This document shows positions 46,461-56,396 of a stretch of 64,000 nucleotides of DNA, piece after piece (position 1 is the stretch's first letter; every line of letters begins with the position of its first letter). The DNA is from Halarcobacter sp. (GTDB lineage: Bacteria > Campylobacterota > Campylobacteria > Campylobacterales > Arcobacteraceae). Under the pieces are notes generated by a model, which worked only from the letters and a program-made list of their open reading frames with translations, made no database searches and was not told where the DNA came from. The stretch spans positions 1 through 64,000 of the forward strand of contig JAQYVX010000006.1 in NCBI GenBank assembly GCA_030145305.1, in the 5' to 3' direction. The translations under genes and the position numbers were made by a program.

Positions 46461-47279
46461 CTATTGGACTTGTTTAAGCCATTTTGTATCAATAAACCAT
46501 TTTTTATATAATCTTCCGTCTAAATTAGTTATTTTATCTTCTTTAATTTGTTTTAAGAAATTATTTAACCAGTTAAGGAAATCAGGATCACCTTTTCTAA
46601 TAGCAAATGCCAAAGGCTCATAAGTAAGTGACTTATCTAAATGAACTAAATTACTTCCACCTTTACTGTCCATAAACACAGTATTAAATGGTTTATCATT
46701 AATAAATGCAGCTGCTCTTCCACCTAAAACTTCAGAAACAGATTGTCCTTCAGTATCAAATGTAATTACTTTTGCTTTTTTAAAAAATTTTCTTGCAACA
46801 ATTTCACCTGTTTGACCAAGTTTTGCAACTACTGTATATTTTTCATTATCTAAAGCTTTTGCATCTTTAATTTCATTTTCTAATTTTTTGTTTAATAATA
46901 ATGTCTGTCCTACAACAATGTATGGATCAGAAAAATTAACTTTCAAATTTCTTTTTTGTGTAATTGTCATTCCAGATATAATTACATCAAACTTATTTGT
47001 AATAAGTCCTGCAATAATTCCATCAAAAGTTGTTGGTACAAATTTTATTTTTACACCCATTGCTTTTGCCATTGCTTTTGCAATATCAACATCGTAACCA
47101 ATTAATCTACCTTTTTTATCTTTCATCTCAAAAGGCATATAACCAGGTTCTAATCCAACTCTTAACTCACCTTTTTGTAATATCTTATTTAATGTAGATT
47201 TTTTCCACATATTTATATCATCTGCAAATAAAGTATTAATATTTAAAATTAATAAAACTACTACTAAAATCTTTTTCAT
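46461..47279 (-). CDS. Amino acid ABC transporter substrate-binding protein, copy A
   Basis: 272 aa with signal peptide (MKKILVVVLLILNINTLFA) and the same SBP_bac_3 architecture as copy B (MPFEMKDKKGRLIGYDVDIAK, DVIISGMTITQKRNLKVNFS, ending LKQVQ). This is a tandem duplication, with differences concentrated in pocket-adjacent loops. It follows the ATPase gene by 27 bases. Confidence 0.91.
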   Translation of the reverse strand: MKKILVVVLLILNINTLFADDINMWKKSTLNKILQKGELRVGLEPGYMPFEMKDKKGRLIGYDVDIAKAMAKAMGVKIKFVPTTFDGIIAGLITNKFDVIISGMTITQKRNLKVNFSDPYIVVGQTLLLNKKLENEIKDAKALDNEKYTVVAKLGQTGEIVARKFFKKAKVITFDTEGQSVSEVLGGRAAAFINDKPFNTVFMDSKGGSNLVHLDKSLTYEPLAFAIRKGDPDFLNWLNNFLKQIKEDKITNLDGRLYKKWFIDTKWLKQVQ

Positions 47280-47306
47280 CTTCTTTTCTTGTCCTTCATA
47301 ACTTTC

Positions 47307-48047
47307 TTAATGCGTTAATATTTCTTTTAGAAATTTCTTTGCTCTTTCACTTTTTGGATTGTTAAAGAACTCTTTTGGTGAATTTTCTTCAACAATAACC
47401 CCCTCATCCATAAAAACAATTCTATCACCAACTTCTTTTGCGAAACCCATTTCATGTGTAACACATACAATTGTAAAATTTTCTTGTGCTAAATCTTTCA
47501 TAACAGATAACACATCTCCAATTGTTTCAGGGTCTAAGGCAGAAGTAGGTTCATCAAAAAGTATAACTTTTGGTTTCATTGCAAGACTTCTTGCAATTGC
47601 AACTCGTTGTTTTTGTCCACCTGATAAATCACCTGGATAAGAATTAGCTTTCTCTTCAAGTTTCACTTTTGCAAGTAATTCCATTGCAATTTTCTTAGCT
47701 TCAGATTTTTTTACCTTTTTAACTAAACCTGGTGCTAATGTAATATTTTCTAATATTGTTAAATGTGGAAAAAGATTGAAATGTTGGAATACCATTCCAA
47801 CTTCTCCTCTAATTTCTTGTAAGTTCTTTTTGCTTGCGTGAATATCAATATTATCAACAATTATTTTACCATTGTCAATATCTTCTAAACCATTAATACA
47901 TCGGATAAGTGTGGATTTACCTGAACCAGAAGGTCCACAAACAACTACGATTTCAGCTTTTTTCACATAAAAATTTATATTTTTTAAGACGTGGAAATCA
48001 TCAAAAAATTTATTGATTTTTTCCATATTTATAATATTATCACTCAT
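47307..48047 (-). CDS. Amino acid ABC transporter ATP-binding protein
   Basis: 246 aa. Walker [11 protein letters not shown]-loop in [12 protein letters not shown], signature [15 protein letters not shown], Walker [15 protein letters not shown] and H-loop CVTHEMGF are all intact, so it is a working GlnQ/HisP-type ATPase. It is the first gene of the leftward transporter operon. The promoter should lie in the 146-base gap shared with the divergent EamA gene. Confidence 0.93.
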   Translation of the reverse strand: MSDNIINMEKINKFFDDFHVLKNINFYVKKAEIVVVCGPSGSGKSTLIRCINGLEDIDNGKIIVDNIDIHASKKNLQEIRGEVGMVFQHFNLFPHLTILENITLAPGLVKKVKKSEAKKIAMELLAKVKLEEKANSYPGDLSGGQKQRVAIARSLAMKPKVILFDEPTSALDPETIGDVLSVMKDLAQENFTIVCVTHEMGFAKEVGDRIVFMDEGVIVEENSPKEFFNNPKSERAKKFLKEILTH

Positions 48048-48193
48048 TAGCTCTCTTTTTTTAGATTAGAACATAATATTATAATAATACGTGTTAAACT
48101 TAAATTAATGTGTAACAACTATACAATTAAAACGAAATTTTTAAATTTATCTATAAAAAGATATAATCTTTTTTTAAATTTTGGAGAGAACAA

Positions 48194-49069
48194 TTGAATA
48201 AAAAAAAACTACTAGAGCTTAGAGCTGACTTCCTTTTATTAACTGTTGCTATATCATGGGGAGTAACTTTTTTGATGGTTCAAGATGCTATAAAAACTGT
48301 TCCAGTTTATGCATTTTTATTTTTTAGATTTGGAATTGCAACTATACTAATGGCAATAATTTCATATAAATATTTTAAAGAATTAAATAAAGAAGCCATT
48401 ATTTATGGAGTAATTCTAGGCATTTTCCTTTTTTCAGGCTTTGCTACACAAACCTTTGGTTTATCATTTACAAAAAGTTCTATTATTGCTTTTTTAACAG
48501 GATTAAATGTAATAATTGTTCCATTTTTAGCTTTTATACTTTTTAAACAACATGTAAGACCAATGGTCCTAATAGGTTCTATTTTAGCCGTTTTTGGATT
48601 ATATCTACTGACTATGAGTGGAGAATTGAAGATTGGTACAGGTGAATTACTAGGACTTATTTGTGCTGCATTTTTTGCCTTACAAATTGTTTTTACTGAT
48701 AAATACTCTAAAAAAGTAAATGTTTTTATGCTTGTATTATTTCAATTTCTAACCGTTACTATTCTTTCTTTAATATTTTCATTAAGTTTAGATAGTGTAA
48801 CTTTTAACTTAGATTTTAATTATATTTTCTTAAAAGCTGTACTTATTACAGCTGTTGTTGCAACTGTTTATGCTTTTTTAATTCAAACATATATGCAACA
48901 ATTTACGACCCCTACAAAAACAGCAGTAATTTTCTCGATGGAGCCAGTTAGTGCAGGAGTTTATGGTTATTTTGTAGGAAATGAAATTTTAACTTCTATT
49001 CAATTAACTGGGGCTATATTGATTATTTTTGCAGTTATTTTAGCTGAAATAAAATTTAAAAAAGAGTAA
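48194..49069 (+). CDS. EamA/DMT-family transporter
   Basis: 291 aa, ten membrane helices in two EamA repeats (AISWGVTFLMVQDAIKTVP and, in the second half, YAFLIQTYMQQFTTPTKTAVIFSMEPV). Starts at a TTG with GGAGAG six bases upstream. Family members export metabolites such as amino acids or other small molecules; the substrate here is unknown. It is divergent from the ABC transporter operon. Confidence 0.88.
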   Translation: MNKKKLLELRADFLLLTVAISWGVTFLMVQDAIKTVPVYAFLFFRFGIATILMAIISYKYFKELNKEAIIYGVILGIFLFSGFATQTFGLSFTKSSIIAFLTGLNVIIVPFLAFILFKQHVRPMVLIGSILAVFGLYLLTMSGELKIGTGELLGLICAAFFALQIVFTDKYSKKVNVFMLVLFQFLTVTILSLIFSLSLDSVTFNLDFNYIFLKAVLITAVVATVYAFLIQTYMQQFTTPTKTAVIFSMEPVSAGVYGYFVGNEILTSIQLTGAILIIFAVILAEIKFKKE

Positions 49070-49142
49070 TCTCTTAGAAATGCTTTTCTTTTGCAACTAT
49101 ATGTATATATAATTTCTTATATTTTATTATTGGAGTTAAAAA

Positions 49143-50255
49143 ATGAAAAAATTTTTATATATTACTGATCAAAGTGAATACACAGACCATAGTTTTATAG
49201 GGCCACTTTTTGAAAAATATTTAAAAGAGTATTTCGAAATTGATATTGTATATTTTAGTGAATTTAAATCTATTTTTGAAAAGAAAGATGACCATAGATT
49301 TATTTTACCAATTGCGGATAAAGCAAAGGTATTACAAGAGTTAAAAAATAATGATATTGATATTTCTTCATATTCCTATGTAATTGTAAGAAATAGTGGA
49401 GAGATTTTAAAACATGTTCTATCCCAAAGTGGTACATATGATTTTAAAGTTGGATATAGATTGTCTTTTCCAAAAAGAAGAGCAAAAATGCAAGTTGAGA
49501 AAGCTAATAATAAAGCTAGCTTTTTAAAGTATTTAAATAATACATTAACAACATATTCAGAAACAAAAATGATTAACCAATGTGATATATTTATGCCAAC
49601 TTCACAACAAATGCAAGATGAATATTTTGAAGGAGTTACAACTAAAACTTTTATTTGCCCACCTGCAATTGATCCAGAAGTTTTACATGAAAACTTACAA
49701 CATGAAAAAGATGAAAAAAGATTCTTTTATGCAGGAACTTTAGATAAATTAAGAGAATTTGAAACTGTTTTAGAAGCTTTTAACGATGTTAGAAGTAAAG
49801 AATGGAAACTAACTATTTCTACAAAAGATCCTGAATATGCTTCTAAAGTTGTAAATTCTTATAGTACTTTAGCAAATAATGTAGAAATACATAATGCAAA
49901 AAATAAACAAGAACTATTAGATTTAATTGCAGCTGCTGATATTGGGGTTTCAATATTACCTGAGATTCCTCTATTTAACACTTCAACTCCTGTGAAAATA
50001 ATGGATTATTATTCATCTGCTGTTCCTTGTATTATGACAAATAATGCAAATAATAATACAATTTTTACAGATGATTTTGATGCATGGTTTTGTAAATTCG
50101 ATAAAAATTCAATAAAAGAAAAAATTGAATATATCATCAGTCTTTCAAAAGAAGATGTTGCTAAAGTAGGTATTAAAGGACAAGAAAGATTATTAGAAAT
50201 AAGAAACTATAAAATTATTGCTAGAAGTCTTGCTGAAACTTTTGATTTATTATAA
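49143..50255 (+). CDS. GT4-like glycosyltransferase
   Basis: 370 aa with a two-domain GT-B layout. The C-terminal donor domain is visible in RFFYAGTLDKLREFETVLEAF, ADIGVSILPE and STPVKIMDYYSSAVPCIMTN, which take the place of the usual E-x7-E region. The N-terminal half is poorly conserved, so the acceptor cannot be guessed. Monocistronic, GGAG before the ATG, terminator after. Confidence 0.75.
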   Translation: MKKFLYITDQSEYTDHSFIGPLFEKYLKEYFEIDIVYFSEFKSIFEKKDDHRFILPIADKAKVLQELKNNDIDISSYSYVIVRNSGEILKHVLSQSGTYDFKVGYRLSFPKRRAKMQVEKANNKASFLKYLNNTLTTYSETKMINQCDIFMPTSQQMQDEYFEGVTTKTFICPPAIDPEVLHENLQHEKDEKRFFYAGTLDKLREFETVLEAFNDVRSKEWKLTISTKDPEYASKVVNSYSTLANNVEIHNAKNKQELLDLIAAADIGVSILPEIPLFNTSTPVKIMDYYSSAVPCIMTNNANNNTIFTDDFDAWFCKFDKNSIKEKIEYIISLSKEDVAKVGIKGQERLLEIRNYKIIARSLAETFDLL

Positions 50256-50257
50256 AA

Positions 50258-50286
50258 AAGAGATAAAATAAGAGAGTTTATCTCTT
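50258..50286. terminator. Bidirectional terminator
   Basis: AAGAGATAAA (50258-50267) pairs with TTTATCTCTT (50277-50286), and an overlapping alternative stem uses ATAAGAGA with TCTCTTAT. It lies between the convergent glycosyltransferase and methyltransferase genes. Confidence 0.7.
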
Positions 50287-51073
50287 ATTTATCCCAAGAA
50301 ATAACTGCCCATTTAACATAATCCACAGTCTCTTCTTTATGTTTAATTACTTCTTCATAATACTTTTCTAAGCTTATGATTTCATCTTTAGATAAGTCAC
50401 CAATACTCCAAGAAACTGATTTGATAAAATCCTCTTTTGAAGTATAAACAGTATTACGACCTTCACTTCTTACAAAATTAACTTTTGCATTAATTCCTAA
50501 AGAATATAATATATTTAATACATAAATATAATCAGGTTTTTTTATAACTTTTTTTTGCATAGCTTCTAGAATTTCATCTGATAAAAATGAACCTCCAACT
50601 TTATATGAAATATAAACTCTTTTTTTAGCTTTATTATCTAACTTAAGTAAAGCCTCTTTCATATTAGTAACTTCCATTGATCTTGAAGCAATTACAATAT
50701 CAGTGTTAGGAACATCATCCCAAGAATCATACCAAGATTTATTAATTGTATTAATATTGTTTATCTCTTTTTCTTTTGCATTTTGTTCTAAAATTTCAAG
50801 CATACCTAAAGAGTAATCTAAACTATTAACTTCTTTTAGTTTCTGAGCAAGCTTTAAAGATAAATTTCCAACCCCACAACCCACATCTAATAAAGTTTCG
50901 CAAGCACTTATATCAACTAAAGCTAAAAACTCATCATTGTAAATAGAGTTATGAACTCTTTTATTCATAGTTACAGCTTTTTTATCCCAAGCTTCTTGTG
51001 ATTTCATTTTAAAAGTTGACTTCTCTTTTTGCTTTATGTAAAGCTCATTAAAATCAATATCTTCAAAAGTCAT
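50285..51073 (-). CDS. Class I SAM-dependent methyltransferase
   Basis: 262 aa. The SAM-binding motif I is LLDVGCGVGNLSLKLA (about residue 61 on), with SLDYSLGMLEIL as motif post-I. An N-terminal helical extension of about 45 residues (KSQEAWDKKA) resembles methyltransferases of small-molecule or cofactor pathways. The target is unknown. It is the last gene of the recQ-thyA-folA run, nine bases after folA, with AAAGG before the ATG. Confidence 0.8.
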   Translation of the reverse strand: MTFEDIDFNELYIKQKEKSTFKMKSQEAWDKKAVTMNKRVHNSIYNDEFLALVDISACETLLDVGCGVGNLSLKLAQKLKEVNSLDYSLGMLEILEQNAKEKEINNINTINKSWYDSWDDVPNTDIVIASRSMEVTNMKEALLKLDNKAKKRVYISYKVGGSFLSDEILEAMQKKVIKKPDYIYVLNILYSLGINAKVNFVRSEGRNTVYTSKEDFIKSVSWSIGDLSKDEIISLEKYYEEVIKHKEETVDYVKWAVISWDK

Positions 51074-51082
51074 ATTTTACCT

Positions 51083-51586
51083 TTAATCTTTTTTTACCCA
51101 AACCTTAAATTTCCAAGCTGGGCTCTCTATATTTTCGTTTTCTCTTACCTCATCATATATTTCTTCTTTTGATAAATCCCAAGTTGAAAAATCAATAGGT
51201 TTTAAAAAAGCATCAGCCTCACCTTCAAAATCTACCTCAGATAAATACATTTTATCAACATAAGGAAACAAACTTTCATAAATATTTGCTCCACCTATTA
51301 TAAAAAGTTCTTCTTCTGCTGATTCTCTTGCAAAATTAAATGCTTTATGAACATCATTAAAAGTATGTACTCCTTCATGTTCAAATCCAGAATTTGACAA
51401 AACTAAAGAAGTTCTATTTGGAAGAGGTTTTCCAATACTTTCAAAAGTTTTTCTTCCCATTAAAATATGATGTCCTGATGTAATAGTTTTAAAATTTTTA
51501 AAATCTTCACTTATATGCCATAACATTTGATTATTTAAACCAATTTCCCAATTTTTACCATATGCTACAATCATTGAAATTATCAT
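51083..51586 (-). CDS. folA: Dihydrofolate reductase
   Basis: 167 aa. ISMIVAYGKNWEIGLNNQMLWH, the active acidic residue in the HISEDFKNFK helix, GRKTFESIGKPLPNR and EELFIIGGANIYESL are all diagnostic. It reduces dihydrofolate produced by ThyA next door, so the pair closes the thymidylate cycle. It starts 23 bases after thyA ends. Confidence 0.95.
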   Translation of the reverse strand: MIISMIVAYGKNWEIGLNNQMLWHISEDFKNFKTITSGHHILMGRKTFESIGKPLPNRTSLVLSNSGFEHEGVHTFNDVHKAFNFARESAEEELFIIGGANIYESLFPYVDKMYLSEVDFEGEADAFLKPIDFSTWDLSKEEIYDEVRENENIESPAWKFKVWVKKD

Positions 51587-51609
51587 TTTTATTGCCTTTT
51601 TATTACTTT

Positions 51610-52473
51610 TTATACTGCCATTTGAGCTTTAATAGCTTCATGACATTCATAATCAACTAATTCAAAATCTTCCATTTTAAAATCATTTATATCTTTTATT
51701 TTACTATTTATTTTCATTTTAGGCTTTGAAAAAGCTTCTCTTGTTAACTGTAAATTTACTTGTTCTAAATGATTTGAATAAATATGTGCATCTCCAAAAG
51801 TATGAACAAAATCCCCTACTTCCAAATCACAAACTTGTGCAATCATCATTGTTAATAAAGCATAAGAAGCTATATTAAAAGGAACACCTAAAAATACATC
51901 TGCACTTCTTTGATAAAGTTGACAAGATAATTTTCCTTCGGCCACATAAAACTGAAAAAAAGTATGACAAGGAGGTAAAGCCATTTTTTCAATCTCTCCC
52001 ACATTCCAAGCTGAGAGTATCATTCTTCTTGAATCAGGATTAGTTTTTATTTGATTAATTAAATCTGCTAATTGGTCAATTGCTTTTCCATCTGTTCCCA
52101 TCCATGAACGCCATTGAGCACCATATACAGGTCCTAGTTCTTTTACAGTATCTGTATTTATATATCCTAAAGCCTTTCCTTGAGCATTGGCATTAGCTGT
52201 CCATACAGTTTTTTTATCAATTATATTCTCACGCTTTTCACCAAAATTAATTTCTGCTAATCTTCTTTCATCCGTACTTCCTTCAATAAACCATAAAAGC
52301 TCAGATATAATTGCTTTTAAATGTGTTTTCTTTGTAGTTACAAGAGGGAAACCTTCACTTAAATTAAATCTCATTTGATATCCAAAAACTGAAATTGTAC
52401 CAGTACCTGTTCTATCTTCTTTTTTTACACCTTTTTCTAAAATGTGCTCTAACAAATCTAAATATTGTTTCAA
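51610..52473 (-). CDS. thyA: Thymidylate synthase
   Basis: 287 aa. Nucleophile Cys in [13 protein letters not shown], and the dUMP-phosphate Arg and neighbouring residues in [22 protein letters not shown]. Arg near the start in [17 protein letters not shown] is also typical. It makes dTMP with methylene-tetrahydrofolate. ATG overlaps the recQ stop by 4 bases. Most sequenced Campylobacter and Helicobacter use ThyX, so a ThyA-FolA pair is a useful marker of the Arcobacter side of the group. Confidence 0.96.
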   Translation of the reverse strand: MKQYLDLLEHILEKGVKKEDRTGTGTISVFGYQMRFNLSEGFPLVTTKKTHLKAIISELLWFIEGSTDERRLAEINFGEKRENIIDKKTVWTANANAQGKALGYINTDTVKELGPVYGAQWRSWMGTDGKAIDQLADLINQIKTNPDSRRMILSAWNVGEIEKMALPPCHTFFQFYVAEGKLSCQLYQRSADVFLGVPFNIASYALLTMMIAQVCDLEVGDFVHTFGDAHIYSNHLEQVNLQLTREAFSKPKMKINSKIKDINDFKMEDFELVDYECHEAIKAQMAV

Positions 52474-54578
52474 TTTTCTTCCTTCTGCAAGTATTCATAT
52501 ATATACATGTACTGTCTTAATTCTTTAAAGTTTTCATACTCTAAACCTTGCTTTATCCATTGAGTAATAAGTTCAGGAACTTTCAATGGCTCTAAAAGCT
52601 CTTCTTTTTTATTTTTTGATATTTTACCATGTTTGGCTAAAAGTGAAATATGACTTAACACAGAAGTAATTCCTAAATCTCTAATTTGTGAAATTTCTTC
52701 TAAAGTTTTACCCTCTTCTATTAGCTCAAAGCTTTCCAAGTATGTTTTTGTAAGCTTTTTTAATATTGGATTTTCATCTAATTTTTCTTTATGTTCTTCT
52801 TTAATATTTTTACAAAGCTCTAAAAAAGGCTCTCCATATTTTTCAAACTTAACAAGCCCTACTCCATTTACTTCTAACATTTCTTCTTTTGTAATAGGAA
52901 GTTTTAAGGCAAACTCTTTTAAGCTTTTATCTCCAAAGATAACATAAGCTGGAACTTCATGCTCCAAAGCTATTTTTCTTCTTAATGTTTTAAACTCTTC
53001 AAAAATCTTTTCATCAAAACTTAATTCTATTTCCTCTTCTTCTTGTTTTACTAATAATCCTAATTTATCAGAATCAATTAAAACTTTTTGAGTCCCTTTT
53101 AGAATTTGCATTCCAAGATTTGTGATTTTTAAAGCTCTAAATTCACCTAAATTCAAGGCTTCATCATCAATTAATTTATCACAAATTGCTATCCATTCAT
53201 TTTTACTTTTATCATGTCCTATATTATAAACACTTAAGCTGTTATGTGCAAAATCTAAAATTTTTTGATTTTTTGAACCTCTTAATACATCAACAATATG
53301 ATTTATTCCAAATTTCTGCTCTGTTCTATAAATTGCAGATAGAAGTTTTTGAGCATCTACACTTACATCACAAAGTTCAATTTCTCCTCTAGTACAATTA
53401 TCACACAAAGTTTTACAATCATCAATTTCATCTTCAAAATACTTAGCAATCAATTTATGTCTACAATTATTTGAAACACAATATCTATACATAGCTTCAA
53501 GCTTATCAAGTCCTGTTTGCTTATATGAATTATCAATAGCTTCTTCTATTTGTATTTTTCTTTTTACCTCATCAGCTTTTGAATATAACAAATAAACATA
53601 AGACATTAGACCATCACGACCACCTCTACCTATTTCTTGGTAGTAATTTTCTAAGGTTTTTGGTAAAGAAGTATGAATTACGAAACGTATATTTGATTTA
53701 TCGATTCCCATTCCAAAAGCAATAGTGGCAACAACAATATCAATTTTTTCATATACAAAATCATCATAAACTTCATCTTTTATTTTAGCACTTAAACCTG
53801 CATGATAGGCTTTTGAACTATAACCATTTTCACTTAAGAATTTTGCGGTACTTTCTGCTTCTTTTCGTGTAAAAGTATATATAATTCCACATAAACCTTT
53901 ATGGGTTTTAAGAAAGTTTATTATCTGATTTTTACCATTTCCTATTCGTGGTTCAACTCTTATATCAAGATTATCTCTTATGGTTTTAGCACGAAAATGT
54001 TTTGGATTTTCTAAATTTAAACTAGAAGAAATATCAGCTTCAACTTTTTTAGTTGCAGTTGCAGTAAATGCACAAATAGAAGTATTTGGAAAAAATCTTT
54101 TTAATCTATCTAAATTTCTATATTCAGCTCTAAATTCATGTCCCCAAGCAGAAACACAATGAGCTTCATCAATCACAAAGTAGTTTATATTAATACGCTG
54201 TAAAATACCTACAAATTCATTTGAAGTAAATCTCTCTGGGGCTACATATATAAATTTTAATTCCCCTGCTAGAAGTTTTTGCATTGTAAAAGAATTTTCA
54301 TCATTTGTTTGTGATGAAGAAATCATCGAAGCTGAGATATCTAAGTCATTCAAAGCTTTTATTTGGTCTTGCATAAGAGCAATAAGTGGAGAGATTACAA
54401 CTGTAACCCCTGACATAAGAAGAGTTGGGAGTTGATAACAAAGTGATTTTCCACCACCAGTTGGTAATATAGTTAAAACATCTTGTTTATTTAATATAGT
54501 ATCAACTACTTCTTCTTGAAAGCTTCTAAAATTATCATGTCCAAAAGTATTTTTTAGGATTTTTTGTTTATTATTCAT
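52470..54578 (-). CDS. recQ: RecQ-family ATP-dependent DNA helicase
   Basis: 702 aa. Helicase motifs: [11 protein letters not shown] (I), [19 protein letters not shown] (II and aromatic loop), FTATATKK (III), and [10 protein letters not shown] (VI). These are followed by the zinc-binding RQC cysteines ([18 protein letters not shown]) and an HRDC domain (about 510-590), then a helical C-terminus of the helix-turn-helix RQC-like sort ([20 protein letters not shown]). A 3'-5' helicase in recombination repair. First gene of a leftward run with thyA. Confidence 0.94.
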   Translation of the reverse strand: MNNKQKILKNTFGHDNFRSFQEEVVDTILNKQDVLTILPTGGGKSLCYQLPTLLMSGVTVVISPLIALMQDQIKALNDLDISASMISSSQTNDENSFTMQKLLAGELKFIYVAPERFTSNEFVGILQRININYFVIDEAHCVSAWGHEFRAEYRNLDRLKRFFPNTSICAFTATATKKVEADISSSLNLENPKHFRAKTIRDNLDIRVEPRIGNGKNQIINFLKTHKGLCGIIYTFTRKEAESTAKFLSENGYSSKAYHAGLSAKIKDEVYDDFVYEKIDIVVATIAFGMGIDKSNIRFVIHTSLPKTLENYYQEIGRGGRDGLMSYVYLLYSKADEVKRKIQIEEAIDNSYKQTGLDKLEAMYRYCVSNNCRHKLIAKYFEDEIDDCKTLCDNCTRGEIELCDVSVDAQKLLSAIYRTEQKFGINHIVDVLRGSKNQKILDFAHNSLSVYNIGHDKSKNEWIAICDKLIDDEALNLGEFRALKITNLGMQILKGTQKVLIDSDKLGLLVKQEEEEIELSFDEKIFEEFKTLRRKIALEHEVPAYVIFGDKSLKEFALKLPITKEEMLEVNGVGLVKFEKYGEPFLELCKNIKEEHKEKLDENPILKKLTKTYLESFELIEEGKTLEEISQIRDLGITSVLSHISLLAKHGKISKNKKEELLEPLKVPELITQWIKQGLEYENFKELRQYMYIYEYLQKEEN

Positions 54579-54668
54579 GAAAAGATAGTAGCATATTTTG
54601 AATATACTTTTATTAAAATACTAGGCTTGATAATAATAGCTTTTAAAGTGATTATAAATTAAAAAATC

Positions 54669-55238
54669 TTACTTTTTCTTAATCTGATTGAAATAATGTT
54701 CCAATTGAAGAATACAATTTTCAAAAATATTACCATCTTGTGATTTTTGAGCACTTGATAAACAACCTTGAATGGAAGCAACTACATAAATTGCAAGTTG
54801 TTTAATATTATTATGCTCTATTTCATCTTGTTCTTTTGCTTTTGTTAATGCTTCTTCAAATATCTCTTCAAATCTAAAAAAGACTTTTTCTAAAGCTATT
54901 TTAAAATCATCATCTTGATGTGAGAGTTCCTGAACTAGGGAGTTTAACCTACATCCATATATAAAATTAAAAGAGTCTGTATTTTTTAAAACTTTAAAAA
55001 TAGAATCCACATAATTTTCATTTACATCTAAAATTACAGAATATTTACTATTAATATATCCGTATATATGCACATCAATAACAGATAAAACAAGCTCTTT
55101 TTTTGATTTAAAATAATGGTACATAGAACCTTTATTCATTTTTGCTTTTTTTAAAATTTTATCAACTGAAGTTGAATAATACCCATTCTCGTATATTTCA
55201 TTAAAAGTAACTTCTAATAATTTTTCTTTTGAAGTCAT
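54669..55238 (-). CDS. TetR-family transcriptional regulator
   Basis: 189 aa. The N-terminal HTH is clear (TSKEKLLEVTFNEIYENGYYSTSVDKILKKAK, then MNKGSMYHYFKSKKELV). The C-terminal ligand domain is helical and typical of the TetR_C (YxaF/AcrR-like) group. It starts five bases after the putative regulator gene upstream ends, so the two regulators are probably on one transcript facing away from the prp genes. Ligand unknown. Confidence 0.88.
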   Translation of the reverse strand: MTSKEKLLEVTFNEIYENGYYSTSVDKILKKAKMNKGSMYHYFKSKKELVLSVIDVHIYGYINSKYSVILDVNENYVDSIFKVLKNTDSFNFIYGCRLNSLVQELSHQDDDFKIALEKVFFRFEEIFEEALTKAKEQDEIEHNNIKQLAIYVVASIQGCLSSAQKSQDGNIFENCILQLEHYFNQIKKK

Positions 55239-55243
55239 TTATT

Positions 55244-56221
55244 TTAGTACCTCTTTTGTCCAGGTTTTGGTTGACTTACTTGTTTTTGCAACTCAATACT
55301 CAAATTATGATAAAAAAGTTCTCCATAATCTGTTGTTCTATTTATTGTCTCATAAGCTTGTGCTAGTGAATTATTATACATAACCGCATCTTGTAAAATT
55401 TTTATTATCTTAATAGATTCTAGAAAGTTTACATGAGAAGGTGCTTCAATAGGTGAAGAATAATACTTGTGCATTCTTTCTACTAGATTTTTATTTCTAA
55501 TTTCTATAAAAACAGATTCAATGGGAGATTTGAAAAAAAGAATTTTTTGCTTAACATTAATTGAAATATAAGTAGTTTCCATTCCATAAATTTTTCTTGA
55601 AAAAGAATCAAATAAAAATAATTTTTTATTATAGTTATTGTTAAATAATTCATAAATAAGTTCAAGAATTTTCAATTTTTCATCTTTTGTATAAAAGTTG
55701 CCAATCGTTGCAAAACAAAATGTTAATACTGATTTTATAGAATACCATTCTGTAGTATCATAATCATATCGAAGCATTTGTTCTATTCTTGCTTGTTTTA
55801 ACTCTTCAATCTCTGGAGAGGTTTTAGTTCTATACACTTTTTTAACAGCAGTATCTCTATACATGGGCCCTGGAAATTGTGCTTGAATTACAAATCGTCT
55901 ATTTTGTTCTAAATCCATAAGATATTTTAAACGCCCTTGATAATCTTCATCAATAATTCGAACCTCTTTTTGAGGAATTTGTGTTATTGATTTAATAAAC
56001 TCTTCACCACTACAACCTTCATCCCAAATAAAATCTGGATATCTAAAGATATTACAAATCTTTACTTTTACATCATCATTTGGTTCAATATCTGCAATAT
56101 TATCTATCCAAGAAGTAACTGTTCTTCTGTCTTTTTGGATTAATGAAGCAAATTTTGATATGCTTAAATTTGATCTTTTAAATATCTCTATAAACTTTTC
56201 AATACCATTTTTAAATACCAT
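55244..56221 (-). CDS. Putative regulator divergent from the methylcitrate genes
   Basis: 325 aa with no strongly recognised family beyond an N-terminal helix-turn-helix-like segment (about 14-40, NLSISKFASLIQKDRRTVTSW), followed by a long mixed domain of about 280 residues that may sense an effector. There are no membrane helices. Divergent from prpB across 175 bases that hold two dyads, one over its own predicted -10 box. I infer a local regulator of propionate use unrelated to the sigma-54 activator PrpR. AAGG precedes the ATG. Confidence 0.65.
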   Translation of the reverse strand: MVFKNGIEKFIEIFKRSNLSISKFASLIQKDRRTVTSWIDNIADIEPNDDVKVKICNIFRYPDFIWDEGCSGEEFIKSITQIPQKEVRIIDEDYQGRLKYLMDLEQNRRFVIQAQFPGPMYRDTAVKKVYRTKTSPEIEELKQARIEQMLRYDYDTTEWYSIKSVLTFCFATIGNFYTKDEKLKILELIYELFNNNYNKKLFLFDSFSRKIYGMETTYISINVKQKILFFKSPIESVFIEIRNKNLVERMHKYYSSPIEAPSHVNFLESIKIIKILQDAVMYNNSLAQAYETINRTTDYGELFYHNLSIELQKQVSQPKPGQKRY

Positions 56222-56245
56222 TTTATAACCTTAATACAAACTTCT

Positions 56246-56292
56246 TTGGTATTGTACCAATTTAATACATAAGAACAAATATTGTACATATT
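56246..56292. promoter_or_regulatory. Paired dyad operators between the regulator and prpB
   Basis: Dyad 1 is TTGGTA-TTG-TACCAA (56246-56260), perfect. Dyad 2 is AATAT-TGTAC-ATATT (56278-56292), perfect. Each contains TATTGTAC (56250-56257 and 56280-56287), exactly 30 bases apart, so on the same DNA face. Dyad 1 covers the predicted minus-strand -10 box TACAAT of the divergent regulator (-35-like TTGTTC at 56273-56278). Both lie upstream of the prpB promoter, near -121 and -89. Confidence 0.5.
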
Positions 56293-56361
56293 AGATATTT
56301 ATAATAAAAAGTTGTAATTTCTAAAACAAAAACTATACATTACTTAAATAATAAACTGCTG

Positions 56362-56392
56362 TATAATACTCCTAACTAAAACAACGAAGGAT
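56362..56392 (+). promoter_or_regulatory. prpB promoter and ribosome-binding site
   Basis: TATAAT at 56362-56367 preceded by CTGCTG; the start is expected near 56374. GAAGGA at about 56386-56391 serves the prpB ATG. No sigma-54 (-24/-12) sequence is visible. Confidence 0.55.
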
Positions 56393-56396
56393 ATAC

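Noticed and set aside
56222-56396. Sigma-54 promoter before prpB, as in enteric prp operons
   Set aside because: No TGGCAC-N5-TTGC-like sequence is present; a good TATAAT is.
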